This document shows, piece by piece, positions 31,385-41,259 of a DNA stretch of 64,000 bases (positions are counted from its first letter, which is position 1; every line of letters begins with the position of its first letter). A program made the translations under genes and the position numbers. The notes beneath the pieces are model-generated. The model did not search any database and was not told where the DNA came from. It worked only from the letters and a program-made list of their open reading frames with translations. The stretch is from the NCBI RefSeq assembly GCF_947507565.1, contig NC_089190.1, positions 372,001 through 436,000 on the forward strand. Direction: 5' to 3'. The DNA comes from Oscarella lobularis (Eukaryota; Porifera; Homoscleromorpha; Homosclerophorida; Oscarellidae).

Positions 31385-33601
31385 ATGGCGACTGCAGTAG
31401 TGGGAAAAGTACCGCGCTTTGGCAGCGGCGGCGAGTGACGCGATTTTGCTGAACAACTCGCGTTCTTCTTCAAGGCCAACGCAATCACCGACGGAGGCCG
31501 GAAGAAGGCCATTTTACTCGCCAATTTACCGCGCGAGGCGTACAAAACCGCGAAGGACATCGTCCTTCCACGGAAATTGGACGAGGACGACGTCACCTAC
31601 GAGATACTCGTTAAAGCGATGGCCGAGCACACGAAACATGAGCGTTCGGTGCTTGTGGCGCGCAGCGAATTTGTGAATTTGGTGCGATTGGCCGAGGAAA
31701 ACGTTCGCGATTACGTGGCTCGACTAAAGCACGTGGCCAGCGACTGCAAGTTCCCGGACTGTTGCCGCCTAGAGCGGCTTCGCGATCGTTTTGTTGGCGG
31801 CATTCGTGATGACCGCATGGCGCGCAAGCTACTTGCCGAAAACCATAAACAGTTGACATTTGACAAGGCCGTCGAGATTTGTATCGGCATGGAGCATGCC
31901 GCCGAAGGAGCCACGACATTAGTTGGCGGCACACAGCGACAAGCCACAGCGGGCCAGGCCGAGCTTGTGTTCACGATAAAAAAGGGAGAAGCGAAGCCCT
32001 GTTTTCGATGTTTGGGGGCTCACTCACCGCAGACCTGTCCCAGGAAACAAGCTACATGTTTTCACTGCAAGAAGAAGAGACACGTCAGCCGGGCGTGCAT
32101 GCAAAAGAACCGCGGCGAAAAAGGACAATCCAGCACAAGCGCTGACGGAGACAAACGAGTGGAGAAACACGCAGTTAGAGTCGACAAGAAGGCAATCCAT
32201 GTTGTCGAAGAAGACGTTTTAAGTTCGGATTCGGACGAAGGCCAACTGTATGACTTGCGTAATACTAGAGCAAACGACGATACTACTTCCGCAGCGGAGT
32301 TGTTTCATATCGAATCCTCGGAAGATGCTTTCAAAGTGGTAGTGAATATTGATGGTCGGGAGGTACAGATGCAAGTGGACACTGGGGCCGCTGTGTCTGT
32401 GATAGGAGAGGCTGAATTCAAACAGACTTTTGGACCGAAAAGATGGAAGCAACTGAAGGCGTCTAGCCTGCGACTCTCGACATATACCGATGAGATCGTA
32501 CACCCCGTGGGAATGTGCTGGGTTCGAGCGACGCACAAAGGACAGTCGGAAAAAGTACCGCTACACGTATTGCCCGTCTCGGGGCCACCGTTATTCGGAC
32601 GGAACTGGCTACGCAAGATCAAGCTAAATTGGTCGCTGTTTAAGATGGAAAACGCTATAGAAGACCCGGTAAAGGAAATCTTGCAGCGCCATGAGGCAGT
32701 ATTCTCACCGGAGTTGGGGAAACTAAAAGGCATTAAGGCGAACATCGCAGTTAAAGCAGGAAGCACTCCTCGATATATTAAGGCCCGGACAGTTCCTCTG
32801 GCTCGGCGCGCGAAGGTCGACGAAGCACTAGAGAAGCTCCAGAGAGACAACGTCATACGCGCGGTACCACACAGCGACTGGGCGGCACCCATAGTCACAC
32901 CCGGAAAACCGGACGGATCGGTCCGTGCGTGCGGCGATTTCAAAACCACTGTCAACGCAGTCCTTGACGTGGACAAGTATCCGCTATCCCGTATTGACGA
33001 AATATTTGCCAATCTTAACGGAGGACAAAAATTCAGCGTGTTGGACTTAAAAACAGCATACTTGCAGATGGAGATGGAAGACTCTTCTAAGAAGTTTATG
33101 ACTGTCAATACACATCGCGGACTTTTCGAGTACCAACGTCTCCCCTTTGGGGTAGCATCCGCGCCTGCTATTTGGCAGCGGGCCATGGATCAAGTCTTAC
33201 AAGGATTGCCAATGGTGCAATGTTACCTCGATGACATTATTGTTACGGGAAGATCGACTGAAGAGCACTTGCAGATTTTAGAGGAAGTACTGACGCGACT
33301 GGAGACCCATGGTCTGAGAGCCAATAAGGCAAAATGCAAGTTTTTACAACCGTCCGTGACTTATTGCGGGCACGTCATTGCCGCCGATGGACTTTATCAA
33401 TCAAAGGACAAAACCGTGGCGGTTCGAGAAATGCCAAATCCGACGAATGTGGCTCAGCTACGCTCATTCTTAGGAATGGCGCAATACTATAGTCGCTTTC
33501 TTCCGAATCTGGCAACGCTGTTAGAGCCGTTGCACTCGCTGTTAAAAAGGGAGAAAGTTGGTCGTGGGGGGAAGAGCAGGAAGCGGCGTTTCAAGGCGTG
33601 A
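31385..33601 (+). pseudogene. Retroelement gag-protease-RT frame, interrupted
   Basis: ATG 31385 opens Gag but hits TGA at 31433-31435. The same frame then stays open to 33601, so gag and pol share one frame. Visible in order: Gag body (about 31440-31960), CX2CX4HX4C-like zinc knuckle (CFHCKKKRHVSRAC, about 32060), protease with DTGA (about 32378), RT with a DLKTAYLQM Asp block (about 33050) and YLDDIIV (about 33225). The frame is lost near 33560 at the RT/RNase H junction. The relic carries one stop and one frameshift here. Confidence 0.9.
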
Positions 33602-35592
33602 AAGCACTACTACAAAAAGAGCCAGTCCTAATGCATTTCGATCCCACGTTACCTGTCACGTTGGCGTGTGACAGTTCGTCGTATGGAATGGGAGCAGTGC
33701 TGTCTCATCGATTGCCTGACGGAGAGGAGCGACCTATTGCATTCGCCTCAAAGTCACTGAACAAAGCACAGCGCAATTACGCCCAGATTGAGAGAGAAGC
33801 ATTGGCTATCTATTGGGGAGTAAAAAGATTTCGATATTACTTGGAAGGCCGGGACAACTTTATTTTGCAAACGGATCACAAACCGTTGCGGTACATTATG
33901 GACCGGACTCGAGAGGTGCCAGAGACTGCAGCTGCACGACTCCAGCGATGGTGTCTGTTTCTAGGAGCATTTCGCTACTCTATCGAATTTCGACCGACAG
34001 AAAAACATGCAAACTGCTACGGGCTCTCTAGGCTACCTCTTCCTGGTGAAAAACAACCTGGCTCGACCGAAGAAACTGACAAATTGTATTATGCGTCGGT
34101 GCTAGACCCGTTGCCGGTCACCGCAAAGATGCTACGGCGAGCGACGCGGCAAGATCCTATCTTAGCAGTCGTGGCCGATGGCACGCTAAAAGGGTGGGAC
34201 TCGCACAACAGGGAGCCGGAGCTTAAACCGTTTTACGACCGTAAAGACAGTATCACCTCACATGAAGGAGTGTTGTTTTGGGGTTCTCGGGCTTTTGTGC
34301 CAGCAGCTTTGCGTGAACGAATGCTGGACGTGTTACATGAAGGTCATTTGGGAATGGCGAAGTCAAAGGCGGTAGCACGTGGCTATGTATGGTGACCGAA
34401 TCTAGACAAGGACATCGAGAAGATGATTCGCCGATGCCAAGGCTGTCAGGAGACAGCCGCCGCGCCCGCTGCAACACCTTTGCACCGCTGGGAATATCCG
34501 GCCAGAATTTGGCAGAGGCTGCACATTGATTTCGCCGGTCCTTTTCAAAGACGTATGTATCTTCTACTCGTCGACGCCTTCAGCAAATGGCCAGAAATAG
34601 TGGAAATGGAAAGCACGTCGGCGGAAGACACTATTGACGAGCTGAGAGCTATTTTCGCGCTGTTCGGTCTACCCGAACAAATTGTCTCGGACATTGGGCC
34701 GCAATTCACCTCGGAGGCATTTCAAAAGTTTACGTCGCGAAACGGGATAAAGCATGTCACGGGGGCGCCGTATCATCCAGCGACGAATGGCCTCGCCGAA
34801 CGTCTCGTCCGCAGTTTCAAACGCGCAATGAAAGCTGACACCTCGGCACGCTCGCATCGCACCAAATTAGCACAATTCTTACTGGCATACCGGACGGCCC
34901 CGCACACGACTACAGAGCAAACGCCGGCATCGATGCTCATAGGCCGCCCTCTGCGCACCAGGCTCGCCTTAGTGACGTCGGATGTTCGACAAACGGTCGA
35001 CGATCGCACCCTCGTCAATGCGCCACAGCGATTTCGAGAATTTAGATATGGCGAGACCGTTTGGGTTCGCAATTATCGTTCCACTATTCCATGGGTAAAA
35101 GGGTGGATATTGGAACGCACCGGCCCCGTGTCATACACGGTGGCTATAGGAGGTAACGTTGTTTGGAAACGACACGTTTCACAGCTTCGGGATGCCGAAG
35201 AGGATGACGAACCGACATCCGCGGAAAATCACACATCAGCGAGCAGAGAGAACACACGGCCTCTCGCTCAGGACCCTCGCGAATTGTCCACCGAGCAGCA
35301 ACCGACACAGGAGCCGACAACAAGGGCAAGCGAAGGAGAGGAAGCTGAAATCTGCGCACCTGGTCGAAGAGATGGTCCCGTCAGTCCGGGGCAAAGAGAA
35401 CGAGCAACCCAAGGAGAAAGAGTTACTTCTAGAGTGAGGCCGACTACACCTCCGCCAGCATCCGCAGCGCCTCAACCGGAAACGACGCCACGTCCAGAAC
35501 CAGTTGCCGCGGCTGGTACCGGAGCGCCACGACCTCAGCGCGAGAGGCAACGCCCCAGGTGGCACTCGGAATATGAGGTCGAATACTGCTAA
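33598..35592 (+). pseudogene. Retroelement RNase H and integrase part, one internal stop
   Basis: The RNase H starts with ACDSSSYGMGAVLSH (about 33664) and has the TDHKPL block (about 33870). The stop TGA at 34393-34395 falls in the HHCC zinc part of integrase (GHLGMAKSKA before, CQGCQ after). From 34423 the core reads HIDFAGPF (Asp), SDIGPQFTSE (Asp) and the Glu region in GLAERLVRSF. A chromatin-side tail rich in Pro/Arg/Glu ends at TAA 35590-35592. The domain order is complete but the frame is broken. Confidence 0.9.
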
Positions 35593-35710
35593 TCATAAGT
35601 ACTGATTTTGTGGTGTGGTTGTTTGATTTTTTTTGTTTTTTTTTTGTGTGGCGGTTTGTGTCGTCTGTGCAGTAGGACCTCCCTTTCCGCGTTCGGTGGA
35701 GAAGGGGAGG

Positions 35711-35813
35711 TGTTAGGTACTAGGTAGGTTAGGTAGGCGCATGCTCGATGATTGTTGGTCCCCCGTATACACACACACTCTAAAGAATAGATCTCCTTAG
35801 TAAGGACACAACA
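35711..35813 (+). repeat. 3' LTR
   Basis: Partner of the 5' LTR; same ends, preceded by the polypurine tract. Confidence 0.95.
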
Positions 35814-35818
35814 AGCAC

Positions 35819-36110
35819 TGTCGCTATAATGCGTCCAGCATAGAGAATTTTTTTCCATGACGTCTTTGGTATTGGGTGCCGGAAGCTTTGTCTGACCAGA
35901 GGACACAAATAAGTGGCTGTCGAGAAGCTCGTGCATAACGGGATTCAAATACTCCCGCCGCGTTCTATTGTCATCATCGGCCCCTTCTCCAACAAAATGC
36001 ACTTTAAGGGGATTTGTGCCAGTGAAATGATTTCGTTGAAAACCACGCCACTTGTCAGTTAATATATGCCGACGCCGAACATCCATGCGGTGGTAATTGA
36101 TACTGTCCGC
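35819..36110 (-). pseudogene. HECT-domain fragment (G2E3-like), split by the LTR element
   Basis: The minus strand reads RRRHILTDKWRGFQRNHFTG, NPLKVHFVGEGADDDNRTRR, REYLNPVMHELLDSHLFVSS, then ILYAGRIIATVL running into the LTR element at 35814 and resuming on its other side (31247 leftward) as ISISNNQLAR. This is the N-lobe of a HECT ubiquitin ligase domain of the G2E3-like kind expanded in many invertebrates. The catalytic-Cys C-lobe is not visible, and the resumed part decays. Host gene or multicopy relic cannot be told. Confidence 0.6.
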
Positions 36111-36119
36111 GCCGAATTT

Positions 36120-36484
36120 GTTGCAAACTATACGTACTCTTTGATATTAACTCTTGTAATTCGTGTACATGTGTAGTCTTCCCAATAAACCCCTCTCAAC
36201 TTGTAACATGGTGACAGGAGTGTGCTAGATTCATGGCTCACCACTCTGGTCGCCGACCAGCTTCGCTCAATCTTGCCAATCCAATGCACAAGGGAGACAA
36301 CTGGAAGCGTTCCAAGCGTGCATGGAAGCGCTTCGCCGCCACTGCGAAGCTACACCAAGAGGACCACAAAACACATGTCTCGACGCTCTGCAACAGAGCA
36401 GTCGACAATGACGTCAAATCCGGGATCTCCAGAATCGCCGAAGGGGATAGGGTCAAAGAAGCTCACGCGAATTACTTCTCGTAG
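36120..36484 (+). mobile_element. LTR end, primer-binding site and gag start of another retroelement
   Basis: TTGTAACATGGTGACAGGAG at about 36204 looks like an LTR end (TAACA) followed by a TGGTGACAG primer-binding site. ATG 36233 then opens 83 codons (KGDNWKRSKRAWKRFAATAK, TLCNRAV) typical of a Ty3-type Gag N-terminus, stopping at 36482-36484. No 3' part exists, so this is a truncated copy of a different family. Confidence 0.55.
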
Positions 36485-37120
36485 GTCAACTTTCCAAGGG
36501 TATTATGAGTTAAGTAACTTCTTACGCTACTATCTATACCTTCGGTAAGCTCCGGGGCGCTTTCTCTTTGCCAGGAAGAAGTGGGCGTGTTCTACTATCC
36601 TCCACTCATCGCCCGTTTAGCGACATTGCCATCTCACACGATAAGCGCAAAGCCAAAACCTAATAATGCGACGTACAATCAACTTGTTTGTACAAACAAA
36701 AGACGTAAAAATATCTCATTTTTTTACAAATTTTTCGCTTAACAACAACAATCTAATGCGCTCAAATGGTTGTTTTAATCTTAGAAAAGCATCAGAAAAA
36801 TAAAATTGACAATTACCTCCCAGCTAAAAAGAAGGAAAAAATTCTATATATGCGCCATTACTACTTATCTGACGATCGCCGTTTTCTCAATGATACATGC
36901 TAGCAGCGCGCCTGTTTTTCTGGCTTTGTTGTGCTCGTGACTTCTACAGAAGAGAAAAAACTCACATGTACCTGACACTCCTGAACACGCCCACTCGCCG
37001 TGCGGCGAAACTAAACTGCTAAAGCTCCTTACCCAGCCTTCAACAGAAGCATTTTGATTACTTCTAAGCGGCAAATAACAAGCGAAGTGAGGAAACGCAA
37101 CGTACTTGGAGTGATCTGTT
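36485..37120. other. No recognised gene
   Basis: Short ORFs only. AT-rich around 36700-36850. Confidence 0.4.
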
Positions 37121-37462
37121 TTAGAACGTGGCCTGACGTTCCCCGTTAGCGTAGGTGTAGCACTCTCGAAAACCAGTATTGTAGACCGATCTATCTCTGG
37201 CGACGACGCTTTGGATCTCTGCGATACATTCGCTTTTACCCGACCAGAAGACTCCCCTGACGAGCGTAAGAGCCAACGAACCCCTGCTGCTTAATCGACA
37301 TGGAGTTGTCAAGGACTTGCCGCACTGATCGATTTTCGGAAGCACCGCTTCTGGCCCTTTGCTGGCCAAACCAGTTTTCAATGGGATCTTGGTTAAAGTG
37401 CCCGCTGGGGAGAAAGCAGTCTTCTGATCCTTCCACGGTAAAAAGTACTTTACTAATTCCAC
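37121..37462 (-). pseudogene. P-element/THAP9-like transposase C-terminal fragment
   Basis: One minus frame begins MELVKYFLPWKDQ; after a slip another reads EDCFLPSGHFNQDPIENWFG, QQRARSGASENRSVRQVLDN, MSIKQQGFVGS. The S/LNQD-P-x-E-x-F/WFG-x-x-R-x-x-G block is the conserved C-terminal segment of P/THAP9 transposases, the part missing from the split gene at 59.4 kb. About 110 residues remain. Confidence 0.65.
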
Positions 37463-38451
37463 GAACGAGTAAACTAAAATCGCCGTTTTAATACACGCTA
37501 ACCGATCTTTGATTTTGTATAGTAAGATCTACAGGATATGTCACACAAAAAAGGGCTTAAGTAATGAAACGTATTGTCCTGAAGGAGACATCTGTAATCG
37601 AACGAGAGTCAGCTCCACCATCACTCTGCCAAAATTTTGAGAATCTGGAGGAACAGTTTGCCGTTTAAAGACATTGCAGTAGATTTAGAAAGCTAAGGTG
37701 AAAAAAATTTTCTTTCTAATTGTGTTTTAACCGTGGGTATCAGAAACCAGTAAATTTATCAGACGGAAAAGTGTTGCGAATCGTTTTAACAGAACATGAT
37801 AACAAAAATGTTTTGATATTTTTTCTAAATAATCCCTACAACAGCGCACAAATTGGCGGTAGGCTATATACAGATACCGTCGGCAAAGAAAGGAACACAT
37901 GTTCGATTAAGCAATGCAATGGTTCATACTCGTGTGTGGGTTGCTGTCCTGGACGATCTGCTGGTACATTTGCCTTTTTGTCGAAAATAGCAACCTTGAA
38001 GTGTCCTATCGCAAGCGCCCGACGTCGCAACTTTGATAGATACGGATACAACGACTAGCCAATGCTGTTGCTTTTGTAAGATGAGGTGACCATTGAAATT
38101 AAAAAACCTGGCGACGTGGCAGCCTTCAAAAAACAGTTTTGCCAATTGTGTTCTGTAGCTGGCAATTTTGTTGTGCCTTCAGATGGGATCGTCTTTGTGT
38201 GTCGCTTGGCGATACTAGGCCGCTTCCATTGATCAATCTTTGCATAGTTTTGAGTCAGCAAGTTTTGAGTCAGCTAGCCGTACCTTTTATTAGGGTCACT
38301 GACTATGGCACTAAACTACCCTGCTCTTTTTTCTGACTTCGCGCTACACCCAGCAGTGAAAGATTGCGTTGCAACAGATATCGGGTAAACAGAGAATGTC
38401 TTCGATGTCTCAATTATCTGTGAGAACGGAAGCTTTGTTTTTTTTCAAACT
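37463..38451. other. No recognised gene
   Basis: A plus ORF at 37720-38058 (112 codons) and several minus ORFs have no known motif. Confidence 0.35.
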
Positions 38452-38832
38452 TCAGTACCCGGTACATTTACCAAATTGCGTGACAACAAAAACGTATATG
38501 AATTTGACACCATTGGACATGCGCCCAAACACAAGATGCAATTTTGGACGCAATATGGCGTTGAAATTTGAAAATGACGTTAGAGGCCTTCTCACTGTCC
38601 TCCTATTCACCGTCGTTCTCATCACTGGATGATATTCGGGCTCGATCTGATATGGGAAGTTAACTGCAGTCCCAGGAGCTTCGGCGTCTGACTCGTCCGA
38701 CTCCTGGGCAGGAGAGGGGGAGTTGTCAAACGACTGTAGGACAACTTCGCTGTTTGGTTCACTGTCTGAATACGTATCATCTGATGCATCGTACTCAGAC
38801 GGCTGCTCTAAATTGTTCCCCAAGTCCTCCAT
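38452..38832 (-). CDS. Acidic ORF, 126 codons, possible first exon
   Basis: ATG at 38832 starts MEDLGNNLEQPSEYDASDDT; the first 70 residues are strongly acidic, followed by FPYQIEPEYHP. A YQFEP-like motif after an acidic start is common in invertebrate P2X7-C-terminal-like and transposon-associated proteins. The second half (after about 38620) may read into an intron. Function unknown. Confidence 0.35.
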   Translation of the reverse strand: MEDLGNNLEQPSEYDASDDTYSDSEPNSEVVLQSFDNSPSPAQESDESDAEAPGTAVNFPYQIEPEYHPVMRTTVNRRTVRRPLTSFSNFNAILRPKLHLVFGRMSNGVKFIYVFVVTQFGKCTGY

Positions 38833-39425
38833 TAGCTAGAACGAAAAGGAGAGAAGTACTCTTTGTGACGTGTCCGCGTCCAGTACGAGGCGAATGCTTA
38901 ACGCCTAAAAGCACTGCCGTATGTAGGCCAGTGATTAGATTTTGGACACGCAGCCAGCTCCAACCTAGCTAATAGTAAAAGACCGAAAAGATCCAGTGCA
39001 GGAAAGGTACGCAAAGAATGACATGTCATACACCATTTCATTAGTGGTGGCGCTTCAATGTTTAAGAGCGCGATAGCATTCTATTTATGCCTCTGCGAAG
39101 TACTAAGCCATTAATAGCATGTCATAGTGATTTTACGTCTGCGAATGTGGCAGTTTTAGCAGCTTTTGGAAGCCGTAATTTTCGGTGCCATGATTTGAAC
39201 ACTGAGTATTATTTTTGGTAAAATGAATAAATAAGCAAGTAATAAATAATTTGAAAGAAAAAGGTTGTTCTTAAGGACGTGTATTACCCTCTGAAGTGCG
39301 CTAATTCCGTTGTAAATAATACTAATGGGTGGGGGATGTGCCTCCCTCTTGTCTATTTCCGCACGCGAAAGGCTTATGAATGTGTCAGTATTGCATCTTC
39401 TTATTGTCTGTTGACAACTGCTTCG

Positions 39426-39641
39426 ATGGCTCGGGCAGCTGGCGCTCATAGTGCCCTACCTCGCATGAAGTTCGTGGACTTGGTTAGGACGGTCACCGAT
39501 TCGGACACAGCAGTATCTTGGCTTCGGCAACAAGGTCTTCTTGCCGATGACCACGTGTGCGTATGCGGCCGACCGTGCCGCGAAATTCGTCGGCCGGGTC
39601 ACCCTGAAGGTCGAGCTTGGAGATGTCCGTTTTTAGATTGA
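39426..39641 (+). pseudogene. Merlin/ISXO2-like transposase N-terminal fragment
   Basis: From ATG 39426: ALPRMKFVDLVRTVTDSDTA, WLRQQGLLADDHVCVCGRPC and an Arg/Trp-rich end, stopping at 39639. This is the zinc-ribbon start of animal ISXO2-like (Merlin) transposases (F-x-x-L-x-x-x-V-x-D, then C-x-C-G-x-x). The DDE core is absent. Confidence 0.6.
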
Positions 39642-39837
39642 AAGTAAAAGTCTATCGACGCAGAAAGTGACCTAGAAAGCTGAGATCGATTAACTTATTT
39701 ATGTATTAAATGGGTTATTGTCTTTCTCTTTCTGCCTATAAAAACACCGACTGCCTGAAAATTTTTTTGCTTTGACGATTCCGAACGTGTTGCGGCTGTT
39801 ATGATGAGATCTTTTGCTGCATTAACACACAGATGGT

Positions 39838-39962
39838 GCCTAGAAAACATTTTGAAGATATTTACCTTAACGAAGGACAGTTGAAGAGAGAACAAGCGGG
39901 TAAAGCAAGGAGACTGCTACCGTCGATTTCAAAAAAGTTGCTCCTCACTGAGACGCTGAGAA
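39838..39962 (+). pseudogene. THAP-domain-like tail, fragment
   Basis: The frame reads VPRKHFEDIYLNEGQLKREQ, GKARRLLPSISKKL. K-H-F-E-D followed by a basic stretch fits the end of a THAP zinc finger. Too short to be sure. Confidence 0.3.
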
Positions 39963-40799
39963 CGCGGAACAGTCGGTGACAGATACGCCTGCGGAAGGCA
40001 CTTCTTTCATAAACTACACTTTATGCCGAAAGCTTACTGGCCCGATTTCTTATGGAGAGCCGTTTTGTTGGTTTGTCTTCAAAAGAAGAGTGTTTCTAAA
40101 GTTTCTCGCCTTTACTACATATCGAAAAAGTCGGTCAGAAGTATGTACAATTATTGTAGCAAACGACAGACGTCAGAGGTTTGATGCAAAAGTACGCTTC
40201 AAGACGGCTTTTTTAAAATTTGGAAGAATTTATGTGCAATTCGCTTTGCGTAAACCAAGCGTTTATGTAAGAGAACTGCCAGTAGAGCTTCAAAGGCATA
40301 GCAAACGAGAGGAATCCCAATCAACCGTTTAGAGGACATTGAGAAGGTTTGGGTTAAGCCTAAAGAGCTGAATAGAATTGCTTCCCAGAGCGACGAAGGA
40401 CGTAAAAATATTTTTTTGGAAACCATTGTGGCAGCAATTTATACCCCAGATATGTTGGTGTTCCTCAACAAAGCTGGCTTTCTTATATTCAACTGTTATA
40501 GACGGTAGGCGAATTCGCTGCAAAGCACGCCTGCATAAAAGGTAACTGCTCTCTGTTGTGGAGGCAGGATCAGCGCAATAGCTGCCATACCAATTAATGC
40601 GGTGTTAGATGTCAATCTTTGCTCTCATGGCAATAATAGGAAACATTTTTGACGTTTTGCTGTCTCGCTTTATAGGATTTGCTTCTCATTATATGGTTTA
40701 CATGGACAATGCCTTTTGTATCATATTTCTAAATATCTAATTTTCTTCGTGGTGTAGGCGTCCTTTTCAAGCTTTTTTCAGCATTCAGTTTGGACATGA

Positions 40800-41066
40800 A
40801 CAAGCATTTAGGGTCGCAAAAATGCGCATTGCAGGGCAAAAAGGATGCCTACACTTCAAATAGGCGCAATCGGGTTAAAGTGGGATGAATCTATTTCAAA
40901 CGGATGCATCAGGGCCATGAAAAGATGCAACCTTTTCAAATCACACAGGGCCATAAAGGGATGCGCCCGTTTCAAAACGATGCATTACAAAACCATAAAG
41001 GAATGCAACCATTTTAAATAGTTGCAATATGGCGATAAAAGAATGCATATTTTTCAAATAGAGGCA
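40800..41066. repeat. Tandem repeat, about 40-bp unit, about six copies
   Basis: Units carry GGATGCAACCNTTTCAAAT then about eight variable bases then GGGCCATAAA (copies at about 40808, 40850, 40895, 40925, 40963, 41005). Divergence between copies is high. It overlaps the 5' end of a short ORF without motif (41022-41258). Confidence 0.7.
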
Positions 41067-41259
41067 AGTCAATCTTGCAGAGGAATCTTAGCAATGGCAT
41101 TGTTTCTAATTAAAAGACATTTAATCGGCACAGAGAGCCAATCTATCGTCGATTCTTTTGTTATCGATTTTCTACAAAAGAAATTGCGAAACGTTGACGT
41201 GGATCACGTCGGCGTTCTACGCTGTATCTACGATGTGTTGGTGCTTATCCAAGAATAGG

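Larger units (their letters stand above)
31248..35818 (+). mobile_element. Complete Ty3-type LTR retroelement, 4.56 kb
   Basis: LTRs at 31253-31355 and 35711-35813 are 103 bp, TG...CA, and differ at about two or three positions. The 5-bp target duplication AGCAC is exact (31248-31252, 35814-35818). A primer-binding-like TGGCG lies just after the 5' LTR (31357) and a purine tract GAAGGGGAGG just before the 3' LTR (35701-35710). The coding order protease, RT, RNase H, integrase is that of Ty3 elements. It lies inside a HECT pseudogene on the opposite strand. Confidence 0.95.

Noticed and set aside
32305-33186. 293-codon minus ORF opposite the retroelement RT
   Set aside because: Shadow of the RT frame. 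It shows no motif and has no intron or regulatory support.
40800-41066. CRISPR array
   Set aside because: The units drift throughout and the repeat and spacer parts are not distinct; the genome is eukaryotic.
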